Of a stretch of DNA of 64,000 nucleotides, positions 52,013 to 62,415 are shown in pieces. A model generated the notes under the pieces. The model saw only the letters and a program-made list of their open reading frames with translations. It was not told the origin of the DNA and ran no database searches. Source of the DNA: Lapidilactobacillus wuchangensis (lineage in GTDB: Bacteria > Bacillota > Bacilli > Lactobacillales > Lactobacillaceae); contig NZ_RHOU01000001.1 in assembly GCF_003946645.1 (NCBI RefSeq), positions 62,001 through 126,000 on the forward strand. Reading direction: 5' to 3'. Both the position numbers and the translations under genes were made by a program. Every line of letters starts with the position of its first letter. Within the stretch, counting starts at the first letter, position 1.

Positions 52013-52891
52013 ATGTTTACAGATATTGACAAAATGATGAGACGTCATTCTAACTTATCGAAGTTAACCATGGCGTTTTTTTATGCAATTGCGGTTTCAA
52101 TTGCCTTAAATTTCTTTTGGACCCCAGGGAAGATTTATTCTTCCGGGATCACTGGTGCGGCTCAGGTTATTGCCAGTATCACCGAAAAATCACCGATTCC
52201 CATTACCACGCCAATCTTATACTTTGGCTTAAATATTCCGTTGTTTATTCTGGCTTGGTTCAAAATTGGCCATCATTTTACCTTCTTTACGTTTGTGGCC
52301 GTTTTGTTGTCGACGATCATGATGCATTTGATGCCGTCAATTCATATTACGTTTGATCCCATTGTCTGTGCGATTTTTGGTGGTTTGATCAACGGTTTTG
52401 GAACCGGCATGGCCTTGAAGAATGATATTTCAACCGGTGGTCTGGATATTATTGGGATTGTCCTGCGTAAGAAAACCGGTCGTAGTATGGGGACCATTAA
52501 TATCTTTTTCAATTTGATCATTATTGCCGCGGCCGGATTTGTTTTCGGCTGGGTTCACGCGCTTTATAGTGCAATTGGCATCTTCATTAATGGTCAGGTA
52601 ATTGACATGGTTTATACTAGTCATCAGAAGTTGCAAGTGATGATTGTGACCAACCAACCGAAGTTAGTGGTCAATGAAATTCAACGCTCAATGCGGCGGG
52701 GGATCACGATTGTTCATGATGCTGAGGGTGCCTTCAAGCACGAAGAGAAAACGATTTTGTTTACGATTATTTCGCGCTACGAGATGCACGATTTGGAAGA
52801 CGCGATGCGTGCTTCTGATCCTTACGCTTTCGTTAGCATTACCGAATCCTTTAAGATTCTCGGTCATTTTTACGAACCTAAAGTCGAATAA
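52013..52891 (+). CDS. YitT family membrane protein (DUF161 + DUF2179)
   Basis: The 292-residue protein has five to six membrane helices (about 20-180; [19 protein letters not shown] and [19 protein letters not shown] are characteristic). A cytoplasmic DUF2179 C-terminal domain follows (about 205-292; [24 protein letters not shown]). The YitT family is widespread in Firmicutes and of unknown transport or signalling role. AGAGAGG lies about 12 bases before ATG 52013. Confidence 0.9.
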   Translation: MFTDIDKMMRRHSNLSKLTMAFFYAIAVSIALNFFWTPGKIYSSGITGAAQVIASITEKSPIPITTPILYFGLNIPLFILAWFKIGHHFTFFTFVAVLLSTIMMHLMPSIHITFDPIVCAIFGGLINGFGTGMALKNDISTGGLDIIGIVLRKKTGRSMGTINIFFNLIIIAAAGFVFGWVHALYSAIGIFINGQVIDMVYTSHQKLQVMIVTNQPKLVVNEIQRSMRRGITIVHDAEGAFKHEEKTILFTIISRYEMHDLEDAMRASDPYAFVSITESFKILGHFYEPKVE

Positions 52892-52914
52892 CAATTTATT
52901 CAGGGAGGTTGCTT

Positions 52915-53832
52915 ATGTCAGATGAACTTTTAATTGGCTCACACGTGAGTCTCAGTGGTAAAAAAATGTTAGTTGGTGCTGTTGAAGAGGCGGCTTCTTA
53001 CCAAGCAAATGCAATGATGGTCTTCACTGGCGCACCGCAAAATACCCGGCGGAAACCCATTGCGGAATTAAATATTCCTGCTGGACAAGCCTTAGCTGAA
53101 AAAGACGGCATTAAAAGTATCGTCGTACACGCGCCTTACATTATTAATTTAGGCAATACTAAAAAGCCTGAGTCACTGGAGTTTGCGATTGGTTTCATGC
53201 AAGAAGAAGTCCGTCGTGCTGACGCTTTAGGGGCGGTAGCGATTAGTTTCCATCCCGGCGCTCATGTTGGCGCTGGCGCCGATGCAGCCATTACTCAAAT
53301 TGCCCAGGCCATGGATCAAATTTTAAGTGCTGACCAACACGCCACGATTGCTTTAGAAACTATGGCTGGTAAGGGAACTGAAGTTGGCCGGACTTTTGAC
53401 GAGTTGGCGCAAATTATTGACCGCACCCAAAACAATGATAAGTTGTCGGTCACTTTCGATACTTGCCATACCAGTGATGCTGGTTATAATATCAAAGACG
53501 ATTTTGATGGCGTGCTGAATGAATTTGACCATATTATTGGGTTGGATCGCTTAAGTGTGATTCATTTAAATGATTCTAAAAATCCTCAAGGTAGTCACAA
53601 GGATCGCCACACGAATCTTGGCTTTGGCACGATTGGTTTTAACGCGCTAAATCACGTTGCCCACCATCCCCAATTAACCACGGTTCCGAAGATCATGGAA
53701 ACACCATACGTTGGTGTGACTGATGATGCTAAAGGCACCATTGCACCTTATGCTGCCGAAATTGCCATGCTGCGGGCGCAAAAATTTGATCCCGAAATGA
53801 TCACAAAATTGCGGGCTAATGCCTTGGTTTAA
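52915..53832 (+). CDS. nfo: Endonuclease IV (AP endonuclease)
   Basis: ATG 52915 after GGGAGG gives 305 residues of a TIM-barrel AP endonuclease. Metal-ligand motifs are visible: [71 protein letters not shown] and MEVP-like METPYVG. It incises DNA at abasic sites. It stands between yitT-like and ferrochelatase genes and has its own terminator. Confidence 0.96.
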   Translation: MSDELLIGSHVSLSGKKMLVGAVEEAASYQANAMMVFTGAPQNTRRKPIAELNIPAGQALAEKDGIKSIVVHAPYIINLGNTKKPESLEFAIGFMQEEVRRADALGAVAISFHPGAHVGAGADAAITQIAQAMDQILSADQHATIALETMAGKGTEVGRTFDELAQIIDRTQNNDKLSVTFDTCHTSDAGYNIKDDFDGVLNEFDHIIGLDRLSVIHLNDSKNPQGSHKDRHTNLGFGTIGFNALNHVAHHPQLTTVPKIMETPYVGVTDDAKGTIAPYAAEIAMLRAQKFDPEMITKLRANALV

Positions 53833-53877
53833 GCAGGGCCCATTTGCTTCAAAAAAGTGTTGTTGTGTATTATTAAA

Positions 53878-53916
53878 TAAACCGAGCAATTCCCAATGAG
53901 AATTGCTCGGTTTTTA
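53878..53916 (+). terminator. Terminator after nfo
   Basis: AAACCGAGCAATTC pairs with GAATTGCTCGGTTT around a 7-base loop, followed by T. Confidence 0.9.
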
Positions 53917-53980
53917 AATAGTTTTAGGCATTTAACTAGCTAGCAAAGATATTAATCATGACTAAAAAGGAATGGAACTT

Positions 53981-54925
53981 TTGAAAAAATCTGGTATTTT
54001 ATTAGTTAACCTGGGTACACCTGCAGACGATTCGCCGGCGGCAGTGCGACAATTTTTAAAGAAATTTCTTTCAGATCGACGCGTTATTAAAACCAATCCG
54101 ATTTTGTGGCAAATTATTTTGCGGACGATGATTTTACCGAATCGGCCCAAGAAATCGGCTAAATTATACGAACAAATTATGACTGCTGATGGCTTTCCGT
54201 TGTTGAACTATACGCTGGCCCAACAACAAAATTTACAAGAATTATTGCCAGATTATCAGGTGGCTGTGGGGATGTCTTATAGTGATCCCAGCATTGAACA
54301 GGCATTAGACGATTTGTTGGCTCAAGGCGTGAATGATTTAACCGTCGTGCCCATGTATCCCCAATATTCAGGGACCACAGTTGGCTCCGTTTTTGACAGT
54401 GTGGTCAATTACTTTCGGCGGCATGACGCGATTGTTGATTTGAAGTTTATTCGTTCTTATTACGATCAACCAGCTTACATTAACTTTTTTGCAGCTAAAA
54501 TTAAAACGGCATTGGGCCAACAGTCGTTTGATGCGATTGTTTTCTCGTATCATGGCATTCCAGTGTCGTATGTGACTGATGGTGATCATTATCCTGATGA
54601 ATGTACCACCACCACTAAATTGATTATGGCCCAAGTTGCTACTAAACTGCCTTATTATCAAACTTATCAGTCAAAATTTGGCCCCGCCGCTTGGTTAACA
54701 CCAGCTACTGATGCAACTTTGAAGGAGTTACCAAAACAGGGAATCAAAAAAATTTTGATTGTGGCGCCAGGTTTTGTGACTGATTGTTTGGAAACAATTG
54801 TTGAATTAGAAGATGAGAACAAAGGCTATTTTATGGCTAATGGTGGTGAGCACTTCACTTATTTAGCACCGTTTAATGATGATCCTGATTTTGCACAGGT
54901 CATTAAAGACACCCTAATGATTTAG
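53981..54925 (+). CDS. hemH: Ferrochelatase (coproporphyrin III ferrochelatase type)
   Basis: TTG 53981, nine bases after AAGGA, gives 314 residues; ATG 53972 sits directly on the ribosome site and would add three. Motifs: ILLVNLGTPAD, VGMSYSDPSIEQAL, VPMYPQYSGTTVGS, FSYHGIPVSY (catalytic His) and VAPGFVTDCLETIVELE. It inserts iron into a porphyrin. No other heme-synthesis gene is in the window, which is common for lactobacilli that use external precursors. Confidence 0.92.
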   Translation: MKKSGILLVNLGTPADDSPAAVRQFLKKFLSDRRVIKTNPILWQIILRTMILPNRPKKSAKLYEQIMTADGFPLLNYTLAQQQNLQELLPDYQVAVGMSYSDPSIEQALDDLLAQGVNDLTVVPMYPQYSGTTVGSVFDSVVNYFRRHDAIVDLKFIRSYYDQPAYINFFAAKIKTALGQQSFDAIVFSYHGIPVSYVTDGDHYPDECTTTTKLIMAQVATKLPYYQTYQSKFGPAAWLTPATDATLKELPKQGIKKILIVAPGFVTDCLETIVELEDENKGYFMANGGEHFTYLAPFNDDPDFAQVIKDTLMI

Positions 54926-54973
54926 CTGTTTCATGGATTCGCTGCGAACCATTTTTTGATTAAAAACCAATCT

Positions 54974-55018
54974 AAAAAAAATAACGAACAATTCTTTAGC
55001 AGAATTGTTCGTTATTTT
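54974..55018. terminator. Bidirectional terminator
   Basis: AAAATAACGAACAATTCT pairs with AGAATTGTTCGTTATTTT around a 5-base loop. It serves the convergent hemH and glycan operon. Confidence 0.9.
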
Positions 55019-55145
55019 GATGTTAAGTGGAACTAGTTGCTTTTTAAGAACACTTTTCAACCGCGAAAGCTCGTTTTATTTTAGAAAAACATTTCTACTG
55101 ACCAGCTCAAAACTGCCTGTGAGAGGTTGGTTTTTATGATGGCTA

Positions 55146-56993
55146 TCAGTTAGGACTAACTTTAACCAAACCAGTCGGCGTTACCTTAAAGAAACCGGTG
55201 CGATATTGCTGATGGTATGTTTTGTCCAGCATCACAGTAAAGGTCCGATGCCATTCCGGCAAAGCAACGTATTGATAAGTCTGAAGGGTTTGTTTAAAAC
55301 GAGCGGGTGACATCATGAAATTTTCTTGGCCGACAACTTGGTCAGTGAAGAAATAATAACGACCGACATAACCTGCATAGTAATTATCAACATCGGTCAA
55401 ATGCGGATCGACCAACAGGATTTTATGGTGATTTAACTTGGTTTGCTGCGGAGCAATTTTCTTCAATTGTACCGGAAGTTGTTCCTGACCTAAGGTGTTA
55501 TTGTATTCAATGCCATTGATTTCAGAGAACATCAGAATAACCGAGAAAATCATCAGACCTAGCGCGGTAATTTGATAAATATTCTTGGTGATAATTGAAT
55601 GGAAGGAACGCAAGTCGCGCCGGGAAATGTTTTGCTCATGAAAAGCATGATCTATGGCGACAACCAGGGCCATTACCGCCAGCAACAGATTTAAAACCAC
55701 CATGCTGGCCAAATAACGTTCACTACCATCCAGCTTGATGGCTTCTGCATAAGGCATGGAAACCAAGTACATCGCTAAAACACTGAAATAATAAAGGATA
55801 AAGCTTAAATCTAGGGCCAATAAAACCTGGCCAAGATTATTTTTTTGATGAATAATAATTCGAATAATGAGCCAGCTGATCAGTAACAGTAGGTTAATTA
55901 AAATCACACCCTGCGTTGATAGAGAATCAAGGCTAAAAACTTGCTGGCAGAACTGATGAACGATTTTCAGGATAACGGATCGACTTTCGTGACTGAGCTG
56001 TTGTTGATAAGCCTGGCGACTAATTTGATGTTTGGCAACTTTGGTAAAAGTGGTTTTGACGTGCCAACTCCACCACAGAAAGGGCAGGTAACTAAGCCCC
56101 AGACTTAATAAAGTCGCCAGGAAATGCGCTAATTTTTGTCGCAGGCGTTGGCCGCGTGGTTGCGTTATGGTGAGATAGCCTAAGTAGCAAGCTATCATGA
56201 TGACGTACATTGTCCCCGAATTTTTGGTCAGCAAAAGGACGCTCATAAAGACGCTGCCACTGAAATATTGGCGGTAAATCTGCGCTCTTTCAGCGTAAAT
56301 GGTGGCGATGGCGGCTGCAGTCACCACTGGCAATACAAAATCGACTAAGAGATTATTCATGCGAATGGCAATATTGAAAATATTAATCACCGCAATCGCA
56401 AAACAAAGGATGAAGCCATTTAAAGCCCGGGTTCGATCGCGAAGTACCGCAAAAAGTGCGTACAATGAGGCCCAGATCAATAAAAATTGGCCCACTAATA
56501 AAGCACCGTCGCTAAAACCCACCCATTTGCTGAAAGCGGTGATGAAAAGGGCTGTAGCTGGAGGATAGGCGGTAAAAGAAATTAATGAGTCAGCAGCCGT
56601 CGGTAAATGCCCGCTAAATAACAAAAACTTTGCGATCAAAGCCCAGTGAGAGTAATTGTCATAATGAATCAACGGGCTGTGCCATAAAACCCGACCTAAA
56701 ATAATGCCGATACTCAGCATCCACACGTCAAAGTAATGCAAACCTTCAAATTTAATTTGATTGTGGTGAGTCACAGTTAAAACAAGCTCCACCAAAACTA
56801 AGCAGATGCCCAAAAAGACGATGCCTTTCAGGGCAAAATTTAATAAATTGACCATAGCAAAAAAATAAAGGATTAGAATCTGTAGCAACATGCCCAGAAT
56901 CCAAGCACCATATTTGTTAAAGCTGAATTGCCGCAGCGTCGAACTGTAACCAATTTGTGCGATTAGAAAAAGTATTAAACCGAGAATAACCAA
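55146..56993 (-). CDS. Large polytopic membrane protein, GT-C-like
   Basis: TTG 56993 starts a 615-residue protein with about 12-13 membrane helices in its first ~500 residues and a C-terminal globular part (about 510-615; KILLVDPHLTDVDNYYAGYVG). The early extracellular DNYSHWALIAKFLL loop resembles acidic catalytic loops of GT-C membrane glycosyltransferases. It is the last gene of a three-gene glycan operon, 26 bases after the PilZ synthase. It may transfer or flip sugars; function inferred. Confidence 0.7.
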   Translation of the reverse strand: MVILGLILFLIAQIGYSSTLRQFSFNKYGAWILGMLLQILILYFFAMVNLLNFALKGIVFLGICLVLVELVLTVTHHNQIKFEGLHYFDVWMLSIGIILGRVLWHSPLIHYDNYSHWALIAKFLLFSGHLPTAADSLISFTAYPPATALFITAFSKWVGFSDGALLVGQFLLIWASLYALFAVLRDRTRALNGFILCFAIAVINIFNIAIRMNNLLVDFVLPVVTAAAIATIYAERAQIYRQYFSGSVFMSVLLLTKNSGTMYVIMIACYLGYLTITQPRGQRLRQKLAHFLATLLSLGLSYLPFLWWSWHVKTTFTKVAKHQISRQAYQQQLSHESRSVILKIVHQFCQQVFSLDSLSTQGVILINLLLLISWLIIRIIIHQKNNLGQVLLALDLSFILYYFSVLAMYLVSMPYAEAIKLDGSERYLASMVVLNLLLAVMALVVAIDHAFHEQNISRRDLRSFHSIITKNIYQITALGLMIFSVILMFSEINGIEYNNTLGQEQLPVQLKKIAPQQTKLNHHKILLVDPHLTDVDNYYAGYVGRYYFFTDQVVGQENFMMSPARFKQTLQTYQYVALPEWHRTFTVMLDKTYHQQYRTGFFKVTPTGLVKVSPN

Positions 56994-57019
56994 AATATTT
57001 CACCACTATTTACCAATTT

Positions 57020-58990
57020 TCATGCTTGATGTAAAAAATGCATCAAATCGCGTTCAATTTTCTTCAAACGTAAAATGACATTCATGTGTAATTCGTCGAG
57101 TGGGGTGATCCACGAATCTTGCGCTTTAGGCAATAATTGATTGCCACCGTTATGAATCAGCTCAAGGTACTGATTTTGACTGCGAAAGTCGGTTATCTTA
57201 ATCGTCATCGCATACCAAGGGACTTCATCAGTTGTCACGGCCCGCACGACTTGGCAGTCAAAGTGAATTGGTGTCTGGTGGCGCAACATTGTGCCTTGGA
57301 ATTGTTGACCAACTGTTAACGTTTCCTGATTAGCCGTTAATTGTAAGGAAAAGCCACCTTCAGAAACGTCGCGCGTTGTGAAATTCAGTTGCTGGCCGGT
57401 GGCGCCATTAGTCAAGCTGCCCGAAGTCACTCGCGGAAACCGTTCACTTTTTCGATAAATATCCCGTTTAGTGGCGATGAAAATACAGAAACTAAGGTTA
57501 ATAAAATGCATGACCAACCAAAAAGTAATCACGCTACCAACAATGATTTCCGAACCCCATTTACCATAATTAAATTTAATGATGGCGATCAGCGTCAACA
57601 ACCAGAGGACAAAATAAGGAATGATATAAAGATAATCTTTTAAAGAGAAAGTAACGTTCTTTTCAGTTACTTTGAATTTCTTCGCCTTGATGCCAATTGA
57701 TTCTAATAAAACTGGCAGAAATAAATAAGGTGCGAAGAAAGTTTCTTGGATTTCACCCCAACGCTCATTGCGGATCTTACTAGAAGTGTTGCCAAGAACG
57801 TAATGGAGTAGAAAATAACCTGGGGCCCAAATTAGCATCAGCACCCAGAAGTTGGCATTGACCACCTGAATCTTGAAAAGGGCATAAAGTAACGGCGCCG
57901 CAATGTAAATTAAACGTCTGGCAAAAGTCCACCAGTAGAGATAAGTATTAATTAAAATGATCCGATTTTTCCAAGATAAGTTGGGGTTGATAAAAATGTG
58001 TAAATTACGACAGCTTTGAATCACGCCGCGCGCCCATCGAGTGCGTTGCTTGATGACACCTTTAATATCAACTGGGGTTAAGCCACTAGAAACTGGCTCG
58101 GTGGTGGCAATGCTGGTATAACCGGCCATGTTGATTTTGGTCCCTAATTCGAAATCTTCAGTAATTGTATCGGTTGGGAAACCACCAACTTCATCAACGG
58201 CTTGCCGGAGAAAAACTGCATTAGAGCCAGTGAACAGCGCCGTTTCATTGCTGCCATTTAGGACGTTAATATCACGAGAAAAGAAATCTTGCTCATTGGC
58301 GACAATGTTTTCGGAAAATAAATTGAATTGAAAAATATCGGCGTTATAAAAACTTTGCGGGGTTTGCACGAATCCCAATGGCCGGACATGCTGGGGGTTT
58401 TCTTGCCGATCAACGAAATTTTTCATAAAAAAAGGGACGCTGCTGTCAAGGAAATTACTAAAGGGGATCATATCAGCATCGAAAATCGCGAATAACGGAG
58501 AATGAAGTTCGGCCAGGGCATGATTGATATTACCCGCCTTTGCCTGATGATTATCTGTCATGGTCACGTATTGGGCGTGATATTTTCTGGCAAGTTGGGC
58601 AACTTCCGGTCGATTACCATCATCAGCAATTACAATATGAACTTTATCTTGATCGGGGTAGGTCATGAAGTTAGCACCATTAATCGTTTTTTGCAGTAAG
58701 GCTAGCTCTTCATTATGGGTGACAATAATCACGTCAATTGCCGGAATTGGCTGTTCGGCAGGATAGGTGGGAATCACGGGTTGGCTGTTTTGCTTAGGCT
58801 GCATTAACCGGAAGATGATAATTACATAGGCCGTGAAACTTGAAATCAATTCGCTGCCAACTAATAATAAGGCGAAAATCAAGGTCAATAGATTGGCATG
58901 CCAAGGAATTGTAAAACAAACTCGCCAAAACAAATAAATTAGCGAGAGCACAATCGCTAAAAAATAAATAAATTTTTTAAATCGTGGCAT
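57020..58990 (-). CDS. Cellulose-synthase-like family 2 glycosyltransferase with PilZ domain
   Basis: ATG 58990 (AAGGA eight bases upstream) gives 656 residues; ATG 58999 overlaps the ribosome site. Two N-terminal helices are followed by a GT2 domain: IVTHNEE, ADDG near 123, DAD (171-173), TEDFE (277-281) and QRTRW (315-319), the processive D,D,D,QxxRW set. Further helices follow, then a C-terminal PilZ-like domain with RKSER (RxxxR) and DVSEGG (DxSxxG), the c-di-GMP-binding motifs. It probably makes a beta-linked exopolysaccharide, activated by c-di-GMP; no cyclase gene is in the window. Confidence 0.9.
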   Translation of the reverse strand: MPRFKKFIYFLAIVLSLIYLFWRVCFTIPWHANLLTLIFALLLVGSELISSFTAYVIIIFRLMQPKQNSQPVIPTYPAEQPIPAIDVIIVTHNEELALLQKTINGANFMTYPDQDKVHIVIADDGNRPEVAQLARKYHAQYVTMTDNHQAKAGNINHALAELHSPLFAIFDADMIPFSNFLDSSVPFFMKNFVDRQENPQHVRPLGFVQTPQSFYNADIFQFNLFSENIVANEQDFFSRDINVLNGSNETALFTGSNAVFLRQAVDEVGGFPTDTITEDFELGTKINMAGYTSIATTEPVSSGLTPVDIKGVIKQRTRWARGVIQSCRNLHIFINPNLSWKNRIILINTYLYWWTFARRLIYIAAPLLYALFKIQVVNANFWVLMLIWAPGYFLLHYVLGNTSSKIRNERWGEIQETFFAPYLFLPVLLESIGIKAKKFKVTEKNVTFSLKDYLYIIPYFVLWLLTLIAIIKFNYGKWGSEIIVGSVITFWLVMHFINLSFCIFIATKRDIYRKSERFPRVTSGSLTNGATGQQLNFTTRDVSEGGFSLQLTANQETLTVGQQFQGTMLRHQTPIHFDCQVVRAVTTDEVPWYAMTIKITDFRSQNQYLELIHNGGNQLLPKAQDSWITPLDELHMNVILRLKKIERDLMHFLHQA

Positions 58991-60056
58991 GGTGGCCATC
59001 CTTAAAAATAAAATCGCGCTGAATTCGGTAGCTGATCACAAAAAGCGCAAAATCGACGACCATTTTGGCGACGACCGTTAGCCAATCAACACTGTTACCA
59101 ACAAGCACTTGATTAATCAGGCTGGTTAAACCAGCGGAAACTAACATCTGGATTACAAAGAGGGCGCTGTATTTAATCAAGGTTCGTTCACCAGCATGAT
59201 CGAAAACATAATGATGATTCAGTTGGTAGTTAGCGATTGCCGAAAGAAAACGGGCCATGATCGTGGCCATAAAGATTCCAGTCGTCGAATGACTTTTAAA
59301 AATAAACAAAAAAAGACTAAAGAAGGCAATATCAATTAGAAATGATAGTAAGCCACTTAGCGCAAACTTAAAGAATTTCGAATAAATAGCAATTGAGTCG
59401 CGAATCACGCGAAAATGGGAGGATTTATTGCCAGCCAAATAAATTGTGGGAATCGGTTCTTCCGTGATTTGAATTTGGTAGTTGCGGGCTTGAAGCAACA
59501 TCTCAAATTCAAATTCAAAGCGTTCGCCAGGAAAATGAATGAGCTGCTGGATATAAGCACTCGGAATGATTCGTAAGCCAGTTTGTGTGTCAGAAATTTC
59601 TTGTTGGGTGACCAGCTTGACTAATTGACTGGTCAGCCGATTACCAAAGCGACTGCGCCAAGGGACATTACCAGTAAAACGCCGCACACCAAGTACTAAT
59701 TTGTCAGGATTTTTTTGGAAATTATCCAGACAACTTTGCAAAGCACTCGCGGTGTGTTGACCGTCAGCGTCAATGGTCGCAATCCCATTTAAAGTTGGAT
59801 AATGCTGCTGAAAATAAGTGAAGCCGGTTTTTAAAGCGGCGCCTTTACCTTTATTTTGGTCGTGATGCAGAATCTTGATTTGATTTGGGTACTGCTGGGT
59901 AATCGTTGCAAAAATAGCTTGATGGTCGCGGTCACTACCATCATCAACAATTAAAATCGGTAAAGTTGCTGGCAATTTATCGCGCAATTCTTGAATGAGT
60001 GTGCTTAAACGTTGATCAGGATTCAGGGCTGGAATAAGAATACCAACTTGTTTCAT
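58977..60056 (-). CDS. Dolichyl-phosphate-mannose-synthase-like GT2 fused to GtrA
   Basis: The 359-residue protein has an N-terminal GT2 domain (about 1-225: ILIPALNPD, LIVDDGSDRDHQ, KGKGAALKTGF, TIDADGQH, SDTQTGLRIIP). A C-terminal GtrA-like four-helix membrane domain follows (about 228-350: FALSGLLSFLIDIAFF, NYQLNHHYVF). Such fusions make and flip lipid-linked sugars. TAGGAG precedes ATG 60056, and its stop overlaps the next gene's start. It heads the glycan operon. Confidence 0.9.
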   Translation of the reverse strand: MKQVGILIPALNPDQRLSTLIQELRDKLPATLPILIVDDGSDRDHQAIFATITQQYPNQIKILHHDQNKGKGAALKTGFTYFQQHYPTLNGIATIDADGQHTASALQSCLDNFQKNPDKLVLGVRRFTGNVPWRSRFGNRLTSQLVKLVTQQEISDTQTGLRIIPSAYIQQLIHFPGERFEFEFEMLLQARNYQIQITEEPIPTIYLAGNKSSHFRVIRDSIAIYSKFFKFALSGLLSFLIDIAFFSLFLFIFKSHSTTGIFMATIMARFLSAIANYQLNHHYVFDHAGERTLIKYSALFVIQMLVSAGLTSLINQVLVGNSVDWLTVVAKMVVDFALFVISYRIQRDFIFKDGHHATI

Positions 60057-60403
60057 GACTAAAACTCCTACTCATAATGTGAAATAATTAAACAAACTTA
60101 TTTCAGTATAAGTCATTAGTTGAAACAAATAAATGCTATTCGGAATTAATTCACATTTTAGGAGTTATTGTAAATGATTATATCTAAAAGACTTTATTTA
60201 TCAGCACTTATTTAATAATTAAATAGTGAATTGATTGTTTTAAAATCTTGCATTTATTCTTGAAAGCGGTCACTGTTGCTAAATGAAGACTAATCAATGG
60301 TCAATAATTTGTGAAGCTATGGGAAAATAATAACAATTCCTGCAGCTACTTTTTGGATAGATCAAAACAACCTTCCTTTCAAAATCATTGCCGTCAGTTC
60401 ATA
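60057..60403. other. Gene-free AT-rich spacer
   Basis: No coding frame, repeat unit or clear promoter is visible here. It lies upstream of the glycan operon (minus strand) and must contain its promoter, but I cannot place one confidently. Confidence 0.5.
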
Positions 60404-60437
60404 CAAAAATACCGAGCAATTCTTTTTCGAATTGTTC
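60404..60437 (-). terminator. Terminator after the HAD gene
   Basis: ATACCGAGCAATTC pairs with GAATTGTTCGGTAT around TTTTTC, with A/T runs outside. On the minus strand it ends the leftward HAD/PpsR genes. Confidence 0.85.
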
Positions 60438-60539
60438 GGTATTTTAGATTTGTACTGGCCAGCTAAGAATTAGAGGCGAGTACGATTATGTTCGATTTTT
60501 ATATGAATCACTCATATTAGCGACTTAGCTGATGTGAGG

Positions 60540-61346
60540 TTAAAGTTCTTGATCAAGTAGGGATTCGATTGTGTCGAAAACAGTTGGTGAATCATTGTCA
60601 CCAATTACTTGACGTGCTACTTTTTTGACTTGCTGGTCGGCGTTAGCCATGGCAAAGCTGTACTTGACTTCGGCCAGCATTTCAATATCATTACCGCCAT
60701 CACCGAAGGCAGCCATTTCCGTGGTATCAATTTGCCAACGCTGGCCTAGTTTTTTAAGGGCATTGGCCTTATTGATCCCTGGGTAGTTAATATCCATGTC
60801 ACCGAAGCCGCTAGGAATCATAGTGAGTTGTCCGTCAAGTTCACGATCCAGTAATTGTTTGGCGTGATTGCGCTCGTTGTCAGGAAAAGACATGGCAATT
60901 TTTAACACCCGATCCTCGATTTCGGCAAATTCAGCTACTCGTTCTAAGGCCGGATAAAAAGATTTAACGGTGGCAAAAAGTCGTTCGGAAGTATTGGCCG
61001 CAACATAGGCACTTTGCGCACCACTAACAATTAGTGGCCGGGGATGAAAATGGTCAGTCAATAATTCAGTTACTTTCAACATTAATTCATGTTTGATTTC
61101 ACTTTGGAAAATATTTTGTTCACCGAGATAAATATTAGCGCCGTTTTCGGCAATAAAGTTCATCTCTTGATATTGTTTCGAGAAATAGTCCTGTAGTAGG
61201 GCGTACTGATCGCCAGTGGCAATGATAAATTTAATTTCGCGTTGTTGCAATTTTGCCAAAATCTGGGTAAAACGTTGGTGGTCATATTGACGCTTGGTGT
61301 TCAGAAAAGTACCATCCATATCAACGGCAATTAATTTCAAAGTCAC
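60540..61346 (-). CDS. Cof-type HAD-IIB family hydrolase
   Basis: GTG 61346 gives 268 residues. Motif I AVDMDGTFLN is at 8-17, IIATGDQ (motif II), a cap domain (about 85-190), and GINKANALKKLG followed by FGDGGNDIEML (motif IV). The Cof family dephosphorylates sugar phosphates, pyridoxal phosphate or flavin mononucleotide; the substrate cannot be read. It is 40 bases downstream of ppsR on the same strand and may share its transcript. Confidence 0.9.
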   Translation of the reverse strand: MTLKLIAVDMDGTFLNTKRQYDHQRFTQILAKLQQREIKFIIATGDQYALLQDYFSKQYQEMNFIAENGANIYLGEQNIFQSEIKHELMLKVTELLTDHFHPRPLIVSGAQSAYVAANTSERLFATVKSFYPALERVAEFAEIEDRVLKIAMSFPDNERNHAKQLLDRELDGQLTMIPSGFGDMDINYPGINKANALKKLGQRWQIDTTEMAAFGDGGNDIEMLAEVKYSFAMANADQQVKKVARQVIGDNDSPTVFDTIESLLDQEL

Positions 61347-61386
61347 GCTTAAGACTCCCTTCAGGTTGGCTGATTAAACAAATCTG

Positions 61387-62205
61387 TTAATATGAGTCTA
61401 ACCCAAGTTTCTCAAGAATCAAGGTTGCTGTTTCTTCAATCGAGCGATTGGCCACATTAATAACATAACAGCCTAATTTTTGGTAAAGGTCTTGGGCAAA
61501 ATTCAGTTCTTTTTTAATGGCGTCTAAATCAGAATAAGTAGTGTCAGGATTTAAACCATAAGCAATCATCCGCTCACGACGAATGTTATTCAAAACTTTC
61601 GGGTCATTGGTCAAGCCAATAATTTTATGAGGGTCCACTTGATAGATTTCGTCAGGAATGTGGGCCTGAGGGACGATCGGCAAGTTAGCCACCTTAATAT
61701 TCCGGTTAGCTAAGAATAACGACAGTGGTGTCTTCGAGGTCCGCGAAATGCCTAAGAGAACCACATCTGCCTCAAGAAAACCACGAGGATCTTTGCCATC
61801 ATCATAAAGCACCGCAAATTCCATTGCCGAAATCCGATCGAAATAATGTTCAGTTAAGTGATGGACGGCGCCGGCTTCGTGAGTCGGCGTTAAATCAAAG
61901 CGCTGACTAATGGCATTGATCATTGGTGAGATCAAATCAATTGCCACCAAGCCATTGGCAGCTGCCTGCGCTTGAATGTAATCACTTAGGTCCTTGGTGA
62001 CCACCGTATGGGCAATTAAAGCGTGTCGTTCCACAGCCGTTTTGATTAAATCGTCAACTTTTTCTTTATTGGTGACAAAGGGGAACCGTTCATACATTGG
62101 TTTGATATCGGGAAATTGAACCATGACTGCTTGGGCTAATTTAAAAGCCGTTTCGCCAACTGAATCAGAAATTAAACAAACATAAAGTGTCTTTGGTTTT
62201 GCCAT
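61387..62205 (-). CDS. ppsR: Pyruvate, phosphate dikinase/PEP synthase regulatory protein (DUF299)
   Basis: The 272-residue bifunctional kinase-phosphorylase controls PPDK or PEP synthase by ADP-dependent threonine phosphorylation. The start [14 protein letters not shown] and P-loop GISRTSKT (152-159) with the following PLSLFLA are diagnostic. GATGAGGT precedes ATG 62205. It diverges from rpsU. No PPDK gene is in the window. Confidence 0.93.
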   Translation of the reverse strand: MAKPKTLYVCLISDSVGETAFKLAQAVMVQFPDIKPMYERFPFVTNKEKVDDLIKTAVERHALIAHTVVTKDLSDYIQAQAAANGLVAIDLISPMINAISQRFDLTPTHEAGAVHHLTEHYFDRISAMEFAVLYDDGKDPRGFLEADVVLLGISRTSKTPLSLFLANRNIKVANLPIVPQAHIPDEIYQVDPHKIIGLTNDPKVLNNIRRERMIAYGLNPDTTYSDLDAIKKELNFAQDLYQKLGCYVINVANRSIEETATLILEKLGLDSY

Positions 62206-62305
62206 ATGACCTCATCCTCAAAAAAATATTTTTTGTTTTATTGTCTCTATCATAGCATATTCAGCGCTTTCATCACGATTTTTGCTGTAAATTTGAGAAA
62301 GATTG

Positions 62306-62334
62306 TTGACCGCATTTTAATGTTTCGCTATAAT
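62306..62334 (+). promoter_or_regulatory. Promoter of rpsU
   Basis: TTGACC (-35), 17 bases, TATAAT (-10): near-consensus SigA promoter 82 bases before the rpsU start. Confidence 0.9.
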
Positions 62335-62415
62335 AAACAAGAACGCTTATGGGATGCACTAAAAATGGCGCTGAACTTGGGTAGTTACATGGAAACTGGA
62401 AGGAGGGAAATCAAC

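Noticed and set aside
62206-62415. 70-codon N-terminal extension of rpsU
   Set aside because: It covers a near-consensus promoter (TTGACC-17-TATAAT); S21 is normally ~58 residues.
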